Source: Gemmataceae bacterium (GTDB lineage: Bacteria > Planctomycetota > Planctomycetia > Gemmatales > Gemmataceae). From it: a stretch of 64,000 nt of DNA. How positions within the stretch are numbered: position 1 is the first letter of the stretch; every line of letters starts with the position of its first letter. Below, one piece after another: positions 17,077-27,100 of this stretch. The position numbers and the translations under genes were made by a program. The stretch is from assembly GCA_022842245.1 (NCBI GenBank), contig JALHPZ010000001.1, positions 478,702-542,701 of the forward strand, given 5' to 3'. The notes beneath the pieces are model-generated. The model saw nothing but the letters and a program-made list of their open reading frames with translations. It did no database searches and was not told where the DNA came from.

Positions 17077-19038
17077 TCAAAGCATATTCGCGATGGCGGC
17101 TTCGATCTCGCTCACGAGGAACGGGCGGCCCTGCACCTTGTTGTACCCCTCGGCGGGCGCGAGGTACTTGGCTCGAAGCAACCAGCAGAGTTGTCCGCTG
17201 TTCAGTTCGGGCACGAGGATTTTCTTGAACCGCTTCAATACCGCCTCGGTGTTCTTCGGCATCGGGTTCAGGTAGCGGAGGTGCGCCTGCGCGACCTTCT
17301 TGCCCGACTTGCGCACGCGATCGACCGCGGTAGTGATGCTGCCGTACGTGCCACCCCAACCGATGACGAGCAAATCGGCGTCGCCGTCGCCAAGCACGTC
17401 GAGGTCCGGGATAGTCAGCGCGATGTTCTCGATCTTCTTCCAGCGGGTGTGAACCATGTGCTCGTGATTCGCCGGCTCGTAGTTGATGTTGCCGGTCACG
17501 TCCTGCTTCTCGATGCCGCCGATGCGGTGTTCGAGGCCGGGTGTGCCGGGGATCGCCCAAGGGCGCGAGAGGTACTCATCCCGCTTGTAAGGCAGGAACT
17601 TTCCGGCACCCCCGCCTTCGCCCTCGCCGTGCTCGTGGACCGCGCCGTTGCCGCTGTCGGCGTTCGGCTTGGTCGCGTGGATGATCTCGATCTTGGGCAG
17701 TTTCGCCACGTCGGGGATCTTCCACGGCTCGGAACCGTTGGCGATGTAACCATCCGAGAGGACGAAGACCGGGCACATGAATCGCGTTGCGATCTTGACG
17801 GCTTCGTAAGTGATGTCGAAGCAATCCACGGGCGATTGCGGCGCCAGGATGGCGACGGGGGACTCGCCGTTGCGGCCGAACATGGCCTGCAGGAGGTCCG
17901 CCTGTTCCGTCTTGGTCGGCAAACCGGTGGACGGCCCCCCGCGTTGGACGTCCAGAATGACCAGCGGCAGTTCGGTCATGACGGCGAGGTTGATCGCTTC
18001 GCTCTTCAGACAGATGCCGGGACCGCTGGTGCCCGTGACCCCGATGGCGCCGCCGAAGCTCGCGCCGAGCGCCACGCCGATCGCGGCGATCTCGTCCTCG
18101 GCCTGGAGCGTCTTCACGCCGTGACGGCGCATTTCCGGCTGGCTGAGGTCTTCGAGAACGGAACTGGCCGGCGTGATCGGGTAGCCGGAGTAGACCAGTT
18201 GCTTGTTGGCGGCGTGGCTGGCGGCGACGAGACCAATCGCGATGGCCTCGTTGCCGGTGATCTTGCGGTACTGGCCCGGTGGTATCTTCGCCTTCGCCAC
18301 TTTGTACTGCACGGGCAGCAGTTCCACCGTCTCGCCGTAGTTGTATCCGGCCTTGAGAGCGGCGGTGTTGGCGTCTAGCACCGGCTTGTGGTCGGGCTTT
18401 TTACCGAACTTGTCCTTGAGCCACTTGAGGGTGGCTTCGAGCGGTCGTTCGTAGAGCCAGTACACGAGGCCAAGGGCGAAGAAGTTTTTGCAACGGTCCT
18501 GTTCGCGGGGGCTGAGGCCGCATTCCCGCACGGCTTCTTTGTTGAGCTTGGAAACGGCGACGCGGACGACGTGATAGCCGGCGAGCGAGCCGTCTTCAAG
18601 CGGGTTGCTCTTGTACTTGGCCTTGTCGAGGTCGTTCTGGGCGAAGGCGTCCGTATTGACGATGAGGATGCCACCCTTTTTCAGGTCGCGAAGGTTCGTC
18701 TTGAGGGCGGCGGGGTTCATGACGACGAGGGCGTCGAGCACGTCGCCGGGGGTGTGGATGTCGTTGCTGGAAAAGTGGACCTGAAAGCCGGAGACCCCGG
18801 CAAGGGTGCCGGCCGGGGCGCGGATTTCGGCGGGGAAGTCGGGGAAGGTGGCGATGTCGTTGCCGAGGATCGCGGCGGTATCGGTGAAGCGGGTGCCGGC
18901 GAGTTGCATGCCGTCGCCGGAGTCGCCGCAGAATCGGATGGTGATCGATTCGACTTCCTGAACGGTGTGGGTGCCGTTTCGAGAGACGGTGGCCGTGGAC
19001 GCGGGGGCTGCCCCGGCCGGTGCGGTGAGAGAGGCCAT
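17077..19038 (-). CDS. korA: 2-oxoacid:ferredoxin oxidoreductase alpha subunit (gamma-alpha fusion)
   Basis: A 653-residue protein in which the gamma domain comes first ([15 protein letters not shown], about residues 35-50) and the alpha pyrimidine-binding domain follows from about residue 235 (G-N-E-A-I-A-I-G and [10 protein letters not shown], then E-D-E-I-A-A-I-G). This gamma-alpha fusion is typical of KorA. No ferredoxin domain is present. A frame extends upstream to 19167, but ATG 19038 is chosen: the extension is divergent promoter sequence and lacks conservation signs. It is the first gene of the korAB operon, divergent from the kinase gene at 19260. Confidence 0.92.
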   Translation of the reverse strand: MASLTAPAGAAPASTATVSRNGTHTVQEVESITIRFCGDSGDGMQLAGTRFTDTAAILGNDIATFPDFPAEIRAPAGTLAGVSGFQVHFSSNDIHTPGDVLDALVVMNPAALKTNLRDLKKGGILIVNTDAFAQNDLDKAKYKSNPLEDGSLAGYHVVRVAVSKLNKEAVRECGLSPREQDRCKNFFALGLVYWLYERPLEATLKWLKDKFGKKPDHKPVLDANTAALKAGYNYGETVELLPVQYKVAKAKIPPGQYRKITGNEAIAIGLVAASHAANKQLVYSGYPITPASSVLEDLSQPEMRRHGVKTLQAEDEIAAIGVALGASFGGAIGVTGTSGPGICLKSEAINLAVMTELPLVILDVQRGGPSTGLPTKTEQADLLQAMFGRNGESPVAILAPQSPVDCFDITYEAVKIATRFMCPVFVLSDGYIANGSEPWKIPDVAKLPKIEIIHATKPNADSGNGAVHEHGEGEGGGAGKFLPYKRDEYLSRPWAIPGTPGLEHRIGGIEKQDVTGNINYEPANHEHMVHTRWKKIENIALTIPDLDVLGDGDADLLVIGWGGTYGSITTAVDRVRKSGKKVAQAHLRYLNPMPKNTEAVLKRFKKILVPELNSGQLCWLLRAKYLAPAEGYNKVQGRPFLVSEIEAAIANML

Positions 19039-19117
19039 TCCAGAACCTGCCGTATCGTTATGGGTGCGGAAGCGATTTCCGTTCCGCTGACTCGTCGGTG
19101 GACAATCCGGTGCAGGT

Positions 19118-19123
19118 GTTATA
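19118..19123 (-). promoter_or_regulatory. putative -10 box (TATAAC) for korAB
   Basis: TATAAC on the minus strand lies about 80 bases before the korA start. The -35 region is poor. It is the best match in the 221-bp divergent gap. Confidence 0.3.
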
Positions 19124-19219
19124 CGGGGCGGTTGGAGAAAATCCGAGAGTCGCATGGAATTCGCCACGCGGATTCGGATTGGAGCGGGAAAGTGGAGGCA
19201 AACGTCCGGTTCGAGTCGC

Positions 19220-19225
19220 TACAAT
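19220..19225 (+). promoter_or_regulatory. putative -10 box (TACAAT) for the first kinase gene
   Basis: TACAAT sits 34 bases before the ATG at 19260, giving a predicted leader of about 28 nt. No good -35 lies 16-18 bases upstream. Confidence 0.35.
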
Positions 19226-19259
19226 TTCGCCATTGTTCTTCATTCCGAATGCGGACGCC

Positions 19260-20804
19260 ATGGCCGACACCACCCACGAAGCCGCGCCGCCGACGCACAC
19301 TACGCAGCTCTATCAGCCCGAGGAACACACCCGCACGGTGATGCAAACGGGTGAGCAGCTCGCGCTGGCGGCGGCGCTCACGGCGGGACAGCAATCGGTG
19401 CCGGGCTACGAAATCCTCGGCGAGATCGGCCGCGGGGGCATGGGCGTGGTCTATCGTGCCCGGCAGATCGCCGCCAACCGCACCGTGGCGCTCAAGATGA
19501 TCCTCGGCGGCGGCCACGCCGGCGAAGCCGAGCGCGTCCGCTTCCGAACGGAGATCGAAGCGACGGCGCAGCTCAAGAACCCCGGCATCGTGCAGGTCTA
19601 CGAGGTCGGCGAGCACCACGGGCTGCCGTACTTCAGCATGGAACTCTGCGAGGGGGGATCTCTGGCCCGCAAGACCAAGGGGCGGGCGCTACCCGCACAT
19701 GCCGCGGCGGAGATCGTGGAACGGATCGCACGCGCCGTCGAAAGCGCTCACGACGCCGGCATCGTCCACCGCGACCTCAAGCCCGGCAACATCCTCCTCG
19801 ACGACGACGGCAACCCCAAGGTCGGCGATTTCGGCCTCGCGAAACGCCTCGACACCGAACACGACCACACGAATACCGGCGCCATCATGGGAACGCCGAA
19901 CTACATGGCCCCCGAACAGGCGTCCGGCAATGCCAAGGATGTCGGCCCGCCCGCGGACGTCTATGCCATTGGCGTCATCCTCTTCGAACTTCTCACCGGC
20001 AAGCCGCCCTTCGCCTCCGAGAGCTTGCAGGACCTGTTGCAGAAGGTGATCCATCACGATCCGCCGTCGCTCTCCGATTCGGGGCGGGATGCCCCGCGCG
20101 ACCTCGAAACAATCTGCAAGAAGTGCCTGTCGAAAGATCCCGTCCAGCGCTATCCGAGCGCCGGTGAACTTGCGGAGGACCTAAGGCGGTTCCTCTGCGG
20201 CGAATCGATCTCCGCCCGACAACTCAACGCCGTCGAACGCGTCGCCTGGATGCTCGAAAAGAGCCATCACGATAAACAATTCGTCCCGTACGCCGGGTTT
20301 TTCCTCTGGCTGGCCCCGGTGATTTTTCTGCCGGAAGTGTATGCCACCTACGTCCGATTCCAGGAATGGCCCGCGACTTGGGTCCTCCCCGCTTACGCCT
20401 TGCGACCGATCATCGGTATTTCGCTATTCCTCTACTATGGCAACGGCCGCATCTGGCCCGCGAACCCCGCCGAACAGCACATGCTCTCCGTCTGGGGCAG
20501 TTTCATCGTCGTGGCCGGCATGCTCTTCGTAAACCTCGGGCTGAATCCCGGTGAAGAGAGCTTCCAAAGCCCCGCCTTCTACGAGGCGATCTGCGGGGCC
20601 TCCGCCGTCGCCTTCTTCTCGCTCGGTGCCATGTTCTGGGGCGGCTGCTATCTCGTCGGCATCGCGTTTCTCCTGCTTATCCCCGTCATGTCTTTGGTGC
20701 CGCGATTCTGCCCGATCCTGTACGGCAGCATCTGGGCTGTCGTCACGTTACTGATCGGCACGCGCCTGCGTCGACTCGCGAAGGAACACGCGGCTCATCG
20801 TTGA
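19260..20804 (+). CDS. Ser/Thr protein kinase with polytopic membrane C-terminus
   Basis: A 514-residue Hanks-type kinase. The kinase domain covers about residues 50-315: glycine loop G57-R-G-G-M-G, ATP lysine K79, catalytic H170-R-D172-L-K-P-G-N, D190-F-G and A-P-E. All catalytic residues are present. After a short helical linker, residues about 335-510 form five or six membrane helices with little charge, so the kinase faces the cytoplasm while the C-terminus is embedded. The kinase comes first and the membrane domain last. The substrate is unknown. ATG 19260 is the only sensible start after the divergent promoter region. Confidence 0.92.
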   Translation: MADTTHEAAPPTHTTQLYQPEEHTRTVMQTGEQLALAAALTAGQQSVPGYEILGEIGRGGMGVVYRARQIAANRTVALKMILGGGHAGEAERVRFRTEIEATAQLKNPGIVQVYEVGEHHGLPYFSMELCEGGSLARKTKGRALPAHAAAEIVERIARAVESAHDAGIVHRDLKPGNILLDDDGNPKVGDFGLAKRLDTEHDHTNTGAIMGTPNYMAPEQASGNAKDVGPPADVYAIGVILFELLTGKPPFASESLQDLLQKVIHHDPPSLSDSGRDAPRDLETICKKCLSKDPVQRYPSAGELAEDLRRFLCGESISARQLNAVERVAWMLEKSHHDKQFVPYAGFFLWLAPVIFLPEVYATYVRFQEWPATWVLPAYALRPIIGISLFLYYGNGRIWPANPAEQHMLSVWGSFIVVAGMLFVNLGLNPGEESFQSPAFYEAICGASAVAFFSLGAMFWGGCYLVGIAFLLLIPVMSLVPRFCPILYGSIWAVVTLLIGTRLRRLAKEHAAHR

Positions 20805-21043
20805 TCGAACACGATCGCGAGCCACGGGAACGCCAGTTGGCTGATCGCCGAAAACTCCGACTTTCCACGAGATTTTGGCAGGATCGGCACCCCTTCGGTC
20901 GCGCGCGGCTCCGGCGGCGGAGCGAGGTGGAACTCGCGCTCGATCGGCGTGCCCTCCCGTCCCGTGTCCAACGGGGGAGTACCCGCCGGTTTCGAACCTG
21001 TCAGTGCCACGACCGCCAACAATCCAATCGCCGCGCTGCGCAT
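20795..21043 (-). CDS. possible small exported protein
   Basis: An 82-residue frame on the minus strand between the two kinase genes, overlapping the end of the first kinase gene by 10 bp. It starts with a convincing signal peptide (M-R-S-A-A-I-G-L-L-A-V-V-A-L-T-G) and continues Pro-rich. A GGAG lies about eight bases before ATG 21043. No family is recognised. The evidence is the signal peptide, the ribosome site and its filling an otherwise 357-bp empty gap; it could still be a chance frame in GC-rich DNA. Confidence 0.45.
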   Translation of the reverse strand: MRSAAIGLLAVVALTGSKPAGTPPLDTGREGTPIEREFHLAPPPEPRATEGVPILPKSRGKSEFSAISQLAFPWLAIVFDQR

Positions 21044-21105
21044 GGTACCCGCTCCCGAGGAATCGCCGGGCGACAATACCGTGGCTTTTCCGAAACGCAA
21101 GATCG

Positions 21106-21134
21106 TTGATCAATCGTTTGTAAGACATTACAAT
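21106..21134 (+). promoter_or_regulatory. putative promoter of the giant kinase gene
   Basis: TTGATC (21106-21111), a 17-bp spacer and TACAAT (21129-21134) lie upstream of ATG 21162. The predicted transcript would start near 21141 with a leader of about 20 nt. Confidence 0.55.
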
Positions 21135-21161
21135 ACGGCGGTTTCCCAGGGCTCTCTCCGC

Positions 21162-24100
21162 ATGGCCGATACACCCAAGACCAAGCCCGATTCGCCGCCG
21201 GCGGACCAGACGGCCGACATCGCCCAAAGCGAAGCGTACGAAACCGCAAATGTCGTCTCGGCCACGGAAACAGGGACTGCTCCCTCATTCGGTCCTCGGA
21301 AAAGCCCCGACGAAATCGGTACCCTGGGACCGTATCGCGTCGTCCGCGAACTCGGCCGCGGCGGCATGGGTGCCGTCTATCTCGGCTTCGACGAACGCCT
21401 CAAGCGCAAGGTGGCGCTCAAGGTGATGCTGCCCAAATACGCCGCCGTCGCCAGCTCCAAGAACCGCTTCCTCCGCGAGGCCCGCGCCGCCGCCGGCATC
21501 ACGCACGATCACATCGTCACCATCTACGAGGCGGACGAATACGACGGCACGCCGTTGATGGCGATGCAACTCCTGCAAGGCTACCCGCTCGACGTCTACC
21601 TGAAGAAGCACCCGAGGCTGAGCCTCGGCGAACTCCTGCGCATCGGCCGTGAGATGGCGCTCGGCCTCGCGGCGGCGCATTCGGTCGGCTTGATCCACCG
21701 CGACATCAAGCCCGGCAACATCTGGCTCGAAGCGCCCAACGGCCGCGTCAAGATTCTCGACTTTGGCCTCGCCAAGCCGACCGAAGACCAAAAAGTCGAG
21801 GGTGAACTGACCGCGACGGGCGTGATTGTCGGCACCCCGGCGTACATGCCGCCCGAACAGGCGCGCGGCGCGAAGGCCGACTTCCGCGCCGACCTCTTCA
21901 GTCTCGGCGTCGTCCTCTACCGCCTCGCCACCGGGACGATGCCGTTCCACGGCGACACGATGATGGCCATGCTCGCGGCCGTCATTGCCGACGATCCGCC
22001 GCCGGTGAGGGAACTCAACCCCGACATTCCCGAACCGCTGGCGAAGCTGATCCACGAGTTGCTGGAGAAGAAGCCGCAGAACCGGCCGAAGTCCGCGGAT
22101 GAGGTGGCGGAGCGGCTGCAACAAATTCAGCTAGGCACGGCGGCGGCGATTTCCCTGCCGATGCAGGTCATCCCGCTGGATGCATTGCCGACGACGACGT
22201 ACGCCGCTCCCGTTCCCCAAGCCGATCCGTTCGCGGAACTGGACACGGAGCCGAACGAGGTCGTGACGCGCCACAACACGACGCGCTCGCTGCCGGCGCT
22301 GCCCGCCGCCGCGAAGAAGCCCCTTCCCAAGTGGCCGTTGATTGCTCTCGGGCTGTTCCTGCTCGTGGTCGCGGCGCTGATCCCACAGATCATCTCGATC
22401 ATGACTCCGAAGGGGACTCTCGTCATCGAGTCGACCGATCCGGACGTGGAAATCACGGTGAAGCAGGGCGGCGCGACGATCGTGGACAAATCGAAAGGCC
22501 GCGAGTTCGTGCTGAGGGTCGGTGACAACTACACGATCGACATGGTGGAGAAGGACGGCCTGAAGCTGAACGTGAACAAGTTCGAAATCACGCGGAACAA
22601 CAAGTCGACGGTGCGCGTAGTGGTGCAGCGTCCGCCGCCGAAGCCGAAGGTCGAACCGCCGCCGTCGGCGATTCAGTCCGCGGCTCCGATCGTGCCGCTG
22701 GCGTGGCAGGGGCCGTCGCCGCTGGATGCACTGGACGCGGCGGCGATCCCGGCGGCCGAGAAGTTCGACTGGCAGCCGAAGGAACTCGTCGGCGTCTACG
22801 GCTCGCACGCGGCCCGGCACTGGGGATCGGGATCGGGGCTGGCCGTCTCGCCGGACGGCCAGACGATCGCCACCGGCGGCACGGACAACACGATTCGACT
22901 GTGGGATGCGACAACACTGCAACCGAGGGGGGAAATCGCGGGGCTGAACGCGGTGGCCCGTCGATTCACCTTTTCCAAGGATGGTCGCCTGCTTCTGACA
23001 CTGGCGACGGTCGACAGCGTACCGGAATTCGTCCTTTGCGATCTCGCGAAAAAGGCCGTCGTGGAGCGTTTGGCGCCGAAAGTCAAGGAGCCTCAGCTCG
23101 CCGGGATTCCGTTCATCGCGCCCGATGGCCGCCTGCTCGCCGCCAGCCACGAAGCCCCGAAGTACGACGGCACGGTACGCGTGATCGACCTCAAGACCGG
23201 TGCGCTCGTCGTGGAATTGAAAGGTCATCCGGCAACTGGTTATATCTGGACCGCGCTGTCACCCGACGGTTCGCGCTTCGCCACGCTGCACTCCGGGCAT
23301 GTGCAACTCTGGGACGCGAAGACCGGCCAGCGATTGTACTCTTGGAACGAGATGAAGCCGGGCGGCGACAACTGGCTGGCGTTCTCGCCGGATGGGAAAT
23401 GGATCGCCGCCAGCTCGGGCGGATCGAATCCGGAAATCGACTTGCACGTCTGGGATACGGCGACCGGGAAATCGGTTTTGCGAAAGAACGACGTCACCAA
23501 GTACTACGCCATGACAGTCGCATTTTCCCGCGATTTCAAACAAGTGGTTATCGGCGGCACCGGGGGAGGGCTTTCGGTCGTCGATGTTCCTTCGGGAAAT
23601 ATCGCCGTCAGCATCGCCACCCCCAAGAGTCCTTCCTTTCACGAAGCCGTCTTCAACGCCGACGGCTCGCGAGTCGTCACCTTTGGCACGCATTACGGCG
23701 TCGGCGGCGACGGTATCCTTCACAGCTACGATGCCAAGACCGGCGCGCCGATCGGCCCGGGGATCGATCGTGTTGCCGGCCTCGAATCGGTCGCGTTTGC
23801 TCCCGATTTGAAATCCCTCTTCACGCACGACGCGACGCAACATCTACGAGTCTGGAACACGGTCACCGGCCAGTCGGGCAAGCCGATCGAACTGACGCCG
23901 CACGGCGTCTATTCGACTCGGAAAGTATTGCCGTTCCCGGACGGCAAACGTGCCGTTGTCCTCGAAAAATCGACGACCATTCGCGACCTGGCCACCGGCG
24001 AAGTCCTTCAGGACCTGAACACGAAGTTGGCCATGACGGCTGATCTGTCGACGGACGGCAAGCGCCTCGCCATCGGCTCGCGCGATGAAAAATTGGAACT

Positions 24101-27100
24101 CTGGAACTTTGCAACGACCCCTGCCACGCGGATCGATTCGGTTTCGACCGAATCCCATGCAAGTGGTACCGTCCGCTTCAGCCCCGACGGTCTCCGGTTG
24201 GCGACCGAAGGGCATGACAAGGCTGCCGTCTGGGACGTGGCCAACGGAGTTCCCAAAAAGCTCTTCGAAATCGAAACGACCGGCACGCCCTACGCCGTCG
24301 CCTGGGCACCCGATGGCAAGAGCCTCGCGTACGTCCAGGGCGCGAACCTGTCGTTTTGGTCGATCGACGCCAAAGCCGCCCGGAAGAAGTCCCACGAGGT
24401 ACAGACCGATGGCGAATATTTCGCGAATCAGGTCCTCGCCTACCACCCGACCGGGAAATGGGTCGCCGTTATCGGGCAGAAGACCGGCAAGGTGTTCCTC
24501 TACAACCCTGCCGACGGTACGCTCGCGAAGTCGTGGACGTTCCCCGCACCGCCCACCGACCTCCAGTTCGCCGCCGACGGCCGACACCTCGCCATCGCCA
24601 ATCCGAACGGCACAGTCTATGTGCTGCGGTTGGAAAGCGCCGCGGCCGCGCTCCAACCGATCGTGCCGCTTGCGTGGAAAGGCCCGTCCCCGCTGGATGC
24701 GCTCGATGCGGCGGCGTTGCCAAAAGGATTGGAATTCGACTGGACCACCAACGGCCTCGTTGGCGTCTTCGGGTCCCACGAATCGCGCCACTGGGGCGGA
24801 GGCATGTGCCTGGCCGTGTCGCCGGATGGCAAGACCATCGCCACGGGCGGCACCGACAAACTGATCCGCATTTGGAACTCCGACACCCTCAAGCCGTCGC
24901 AGAAACCGCTGGCCGGCCACACACGTCCGATCATCGCCCTTCAATTCTCGCCGGATGGGCAGAAACTGCTTTCGACGGGCGATACGGGTGAAATGAAAAT
25001 CCGACTGTGGGATGTCCGGTCCGGTCAGCTGCTGGACACTATGGAAATGCTAATCGACGGCCGGGCCAGTACCGGGTTGCCCTTCTTTGGCCGCAACGGC
25101 CAACCCTTCGTCGCGGTCATGAATGCGAACGACGCGGGTCGTGTCATCATCTACGACCTGTCGGCCAAGTCGATACTCCATGAGCTGCCGGGCCACGAAC
25201 CCAAGGGGATGTGCATAACCGCCATCTCCCGCGACGGCACCAAGCTCGCAACAAACGACGGGAAGGCCGTACGACTCTGGAACGCGGGCGATGGCAAGTT
25301 GCTCCACGAATGGAAGGGTTTTCAACAAGGCGATAACAACGGTACATATCAGGTTCAATTCTCGCCCGACGGAATGCTGATCGCCGCATCGATCAAATCG
25401 AATGGAAACGAACTTCACATCTGGGACACGATGACTGGGAAGACAGTCCTCCATCGGAAAAACGCCTACAAACATTACATCTCCAGCTTGGCATTTTCGT
25501 CGGATGGCAAGCGGATCTGTGCGGGCGGCGGCAATAACGGCTATGCGGTTTTCGAAGTCCCTACCGGCAAGGAATTGTGTCAGATCGAACAAGTCACGCC
25601 GGTGGGCGATTACGACCACGGTGAGGCTGTTTTCAACGCGACCGGCTCGCGTGTCGTTACGTTTGGATGCTTTTGGCTCAATAGTAGAGACGGCATCCTC
25701 CGCAGCTACGACGCGAAGACAGGCCAGCCCGCGATTCCGCTGCCGACGGGGCCGGTCGGGCCGATTACCTCGCTGGCAATGTCCGGCGATCTCACTCAAC
25801 TGTTCACAATCGGCGCCGACCAAACGCTCCGCGTCTGGGATAGCCGCACGCAACGGTTGACCGCCGGGTTCGAAACGACCAAAAAATACGATGCGATTCC
25901 AAAGCTGGCGTTGTTGCCGGATGGAAAGCGACTGATTGTCATCGAGAAACTGATTGCGATTCGGGATCGGGCGACTGGCAATTTGCTCGAGTCCATGAAC
26001 ATCGAAAATGTCAGTTCTCTCACCGTTTCAGAGGACGGACGAATCGCGATCGTCGGTACTCCGAAGGGGACGATCGAGGCGTTCGACGTATCGGCGACGC
26101 CCGCCAAGCCGCTCTGGTCCTATTCCGTACACGACGCGGCCGTGCATTCCATCGCCATCAGTCCGGACGCCAAGCGCCTGTCAACCTGCGCCAACGACCA
26201 CCGGGCGTTCGTCTGGGATATCACCGGCACGGCACCGAAGAAGTTGTTCGAACTGGGGAATGGCGGCATCAATGCCGGCGAACAGAACACCTATCAAGTG
26301 GTCTGGTTACTGGATGGGCAACGCGTGGCCGTCGCCCGTGGGAGTGGTGTGGTGGTGTGGGACGTCGGCGGAAAGCTCGCGATGCCCCGCCCGGCTCTCA
26401 TGCGTCCTAAAATGGGCATGGCGCGGATCACCATCATCGCGCAGCATCCCTGGCTGCCCTGGTTGGTGGCGGCCGACAGCGATGGTCGCGTGACGCTCTG
26501 GAACACGGCCGACGGCACCATCGTGAAGACGTGGTCGTTCCCCGTTTCACCGACGGCCCTGCACTTCGCCGCCGACGGCCGGCACCTGCTGACGGCGAAT
26601 CCAAACGGCACGGTCTCCGTTTTGCGGCTGGACGTGCCCAAGCCGCCTGCGGATCCGGACCGCGCCGCCGCCGAATGGGCGCTGGGTCGCGGCGCCGAGG
26701 TGGTGTGCGATATCGGTGCACGGTCGATTCCCGTGAAGGCGATCGCGGAACTGCCGAAGGAGCCGTTCACGGTGGATCGGGTCGACTTCGCGCGCGGCAC
26801 GGCGCTTGCCGACGCCGACATCGCAAACCTCGAAGGCCTCAAACGGCTGCGTGTGGTCATCGCCAGCGGTACGCCGCTCGGCAACGCCGGCGCGGAGCGA
26901 CTGAGTCGGATCGAATCGCTGACGGACCTGCACCTCGCGGATACGATGCTTGGCGATACTGGACTGATGGCGCTGGCGAAACTACGGCAACTCCGCCTGT
27001 TGACGGTCGCGGGCACCGCGATCTCCGGCTCAGTGAACACCCTCTTTGGCGACAAGGCCGTGCTGGAGGACGTGAACCTGCATAACACGGCCGCCGGCGA

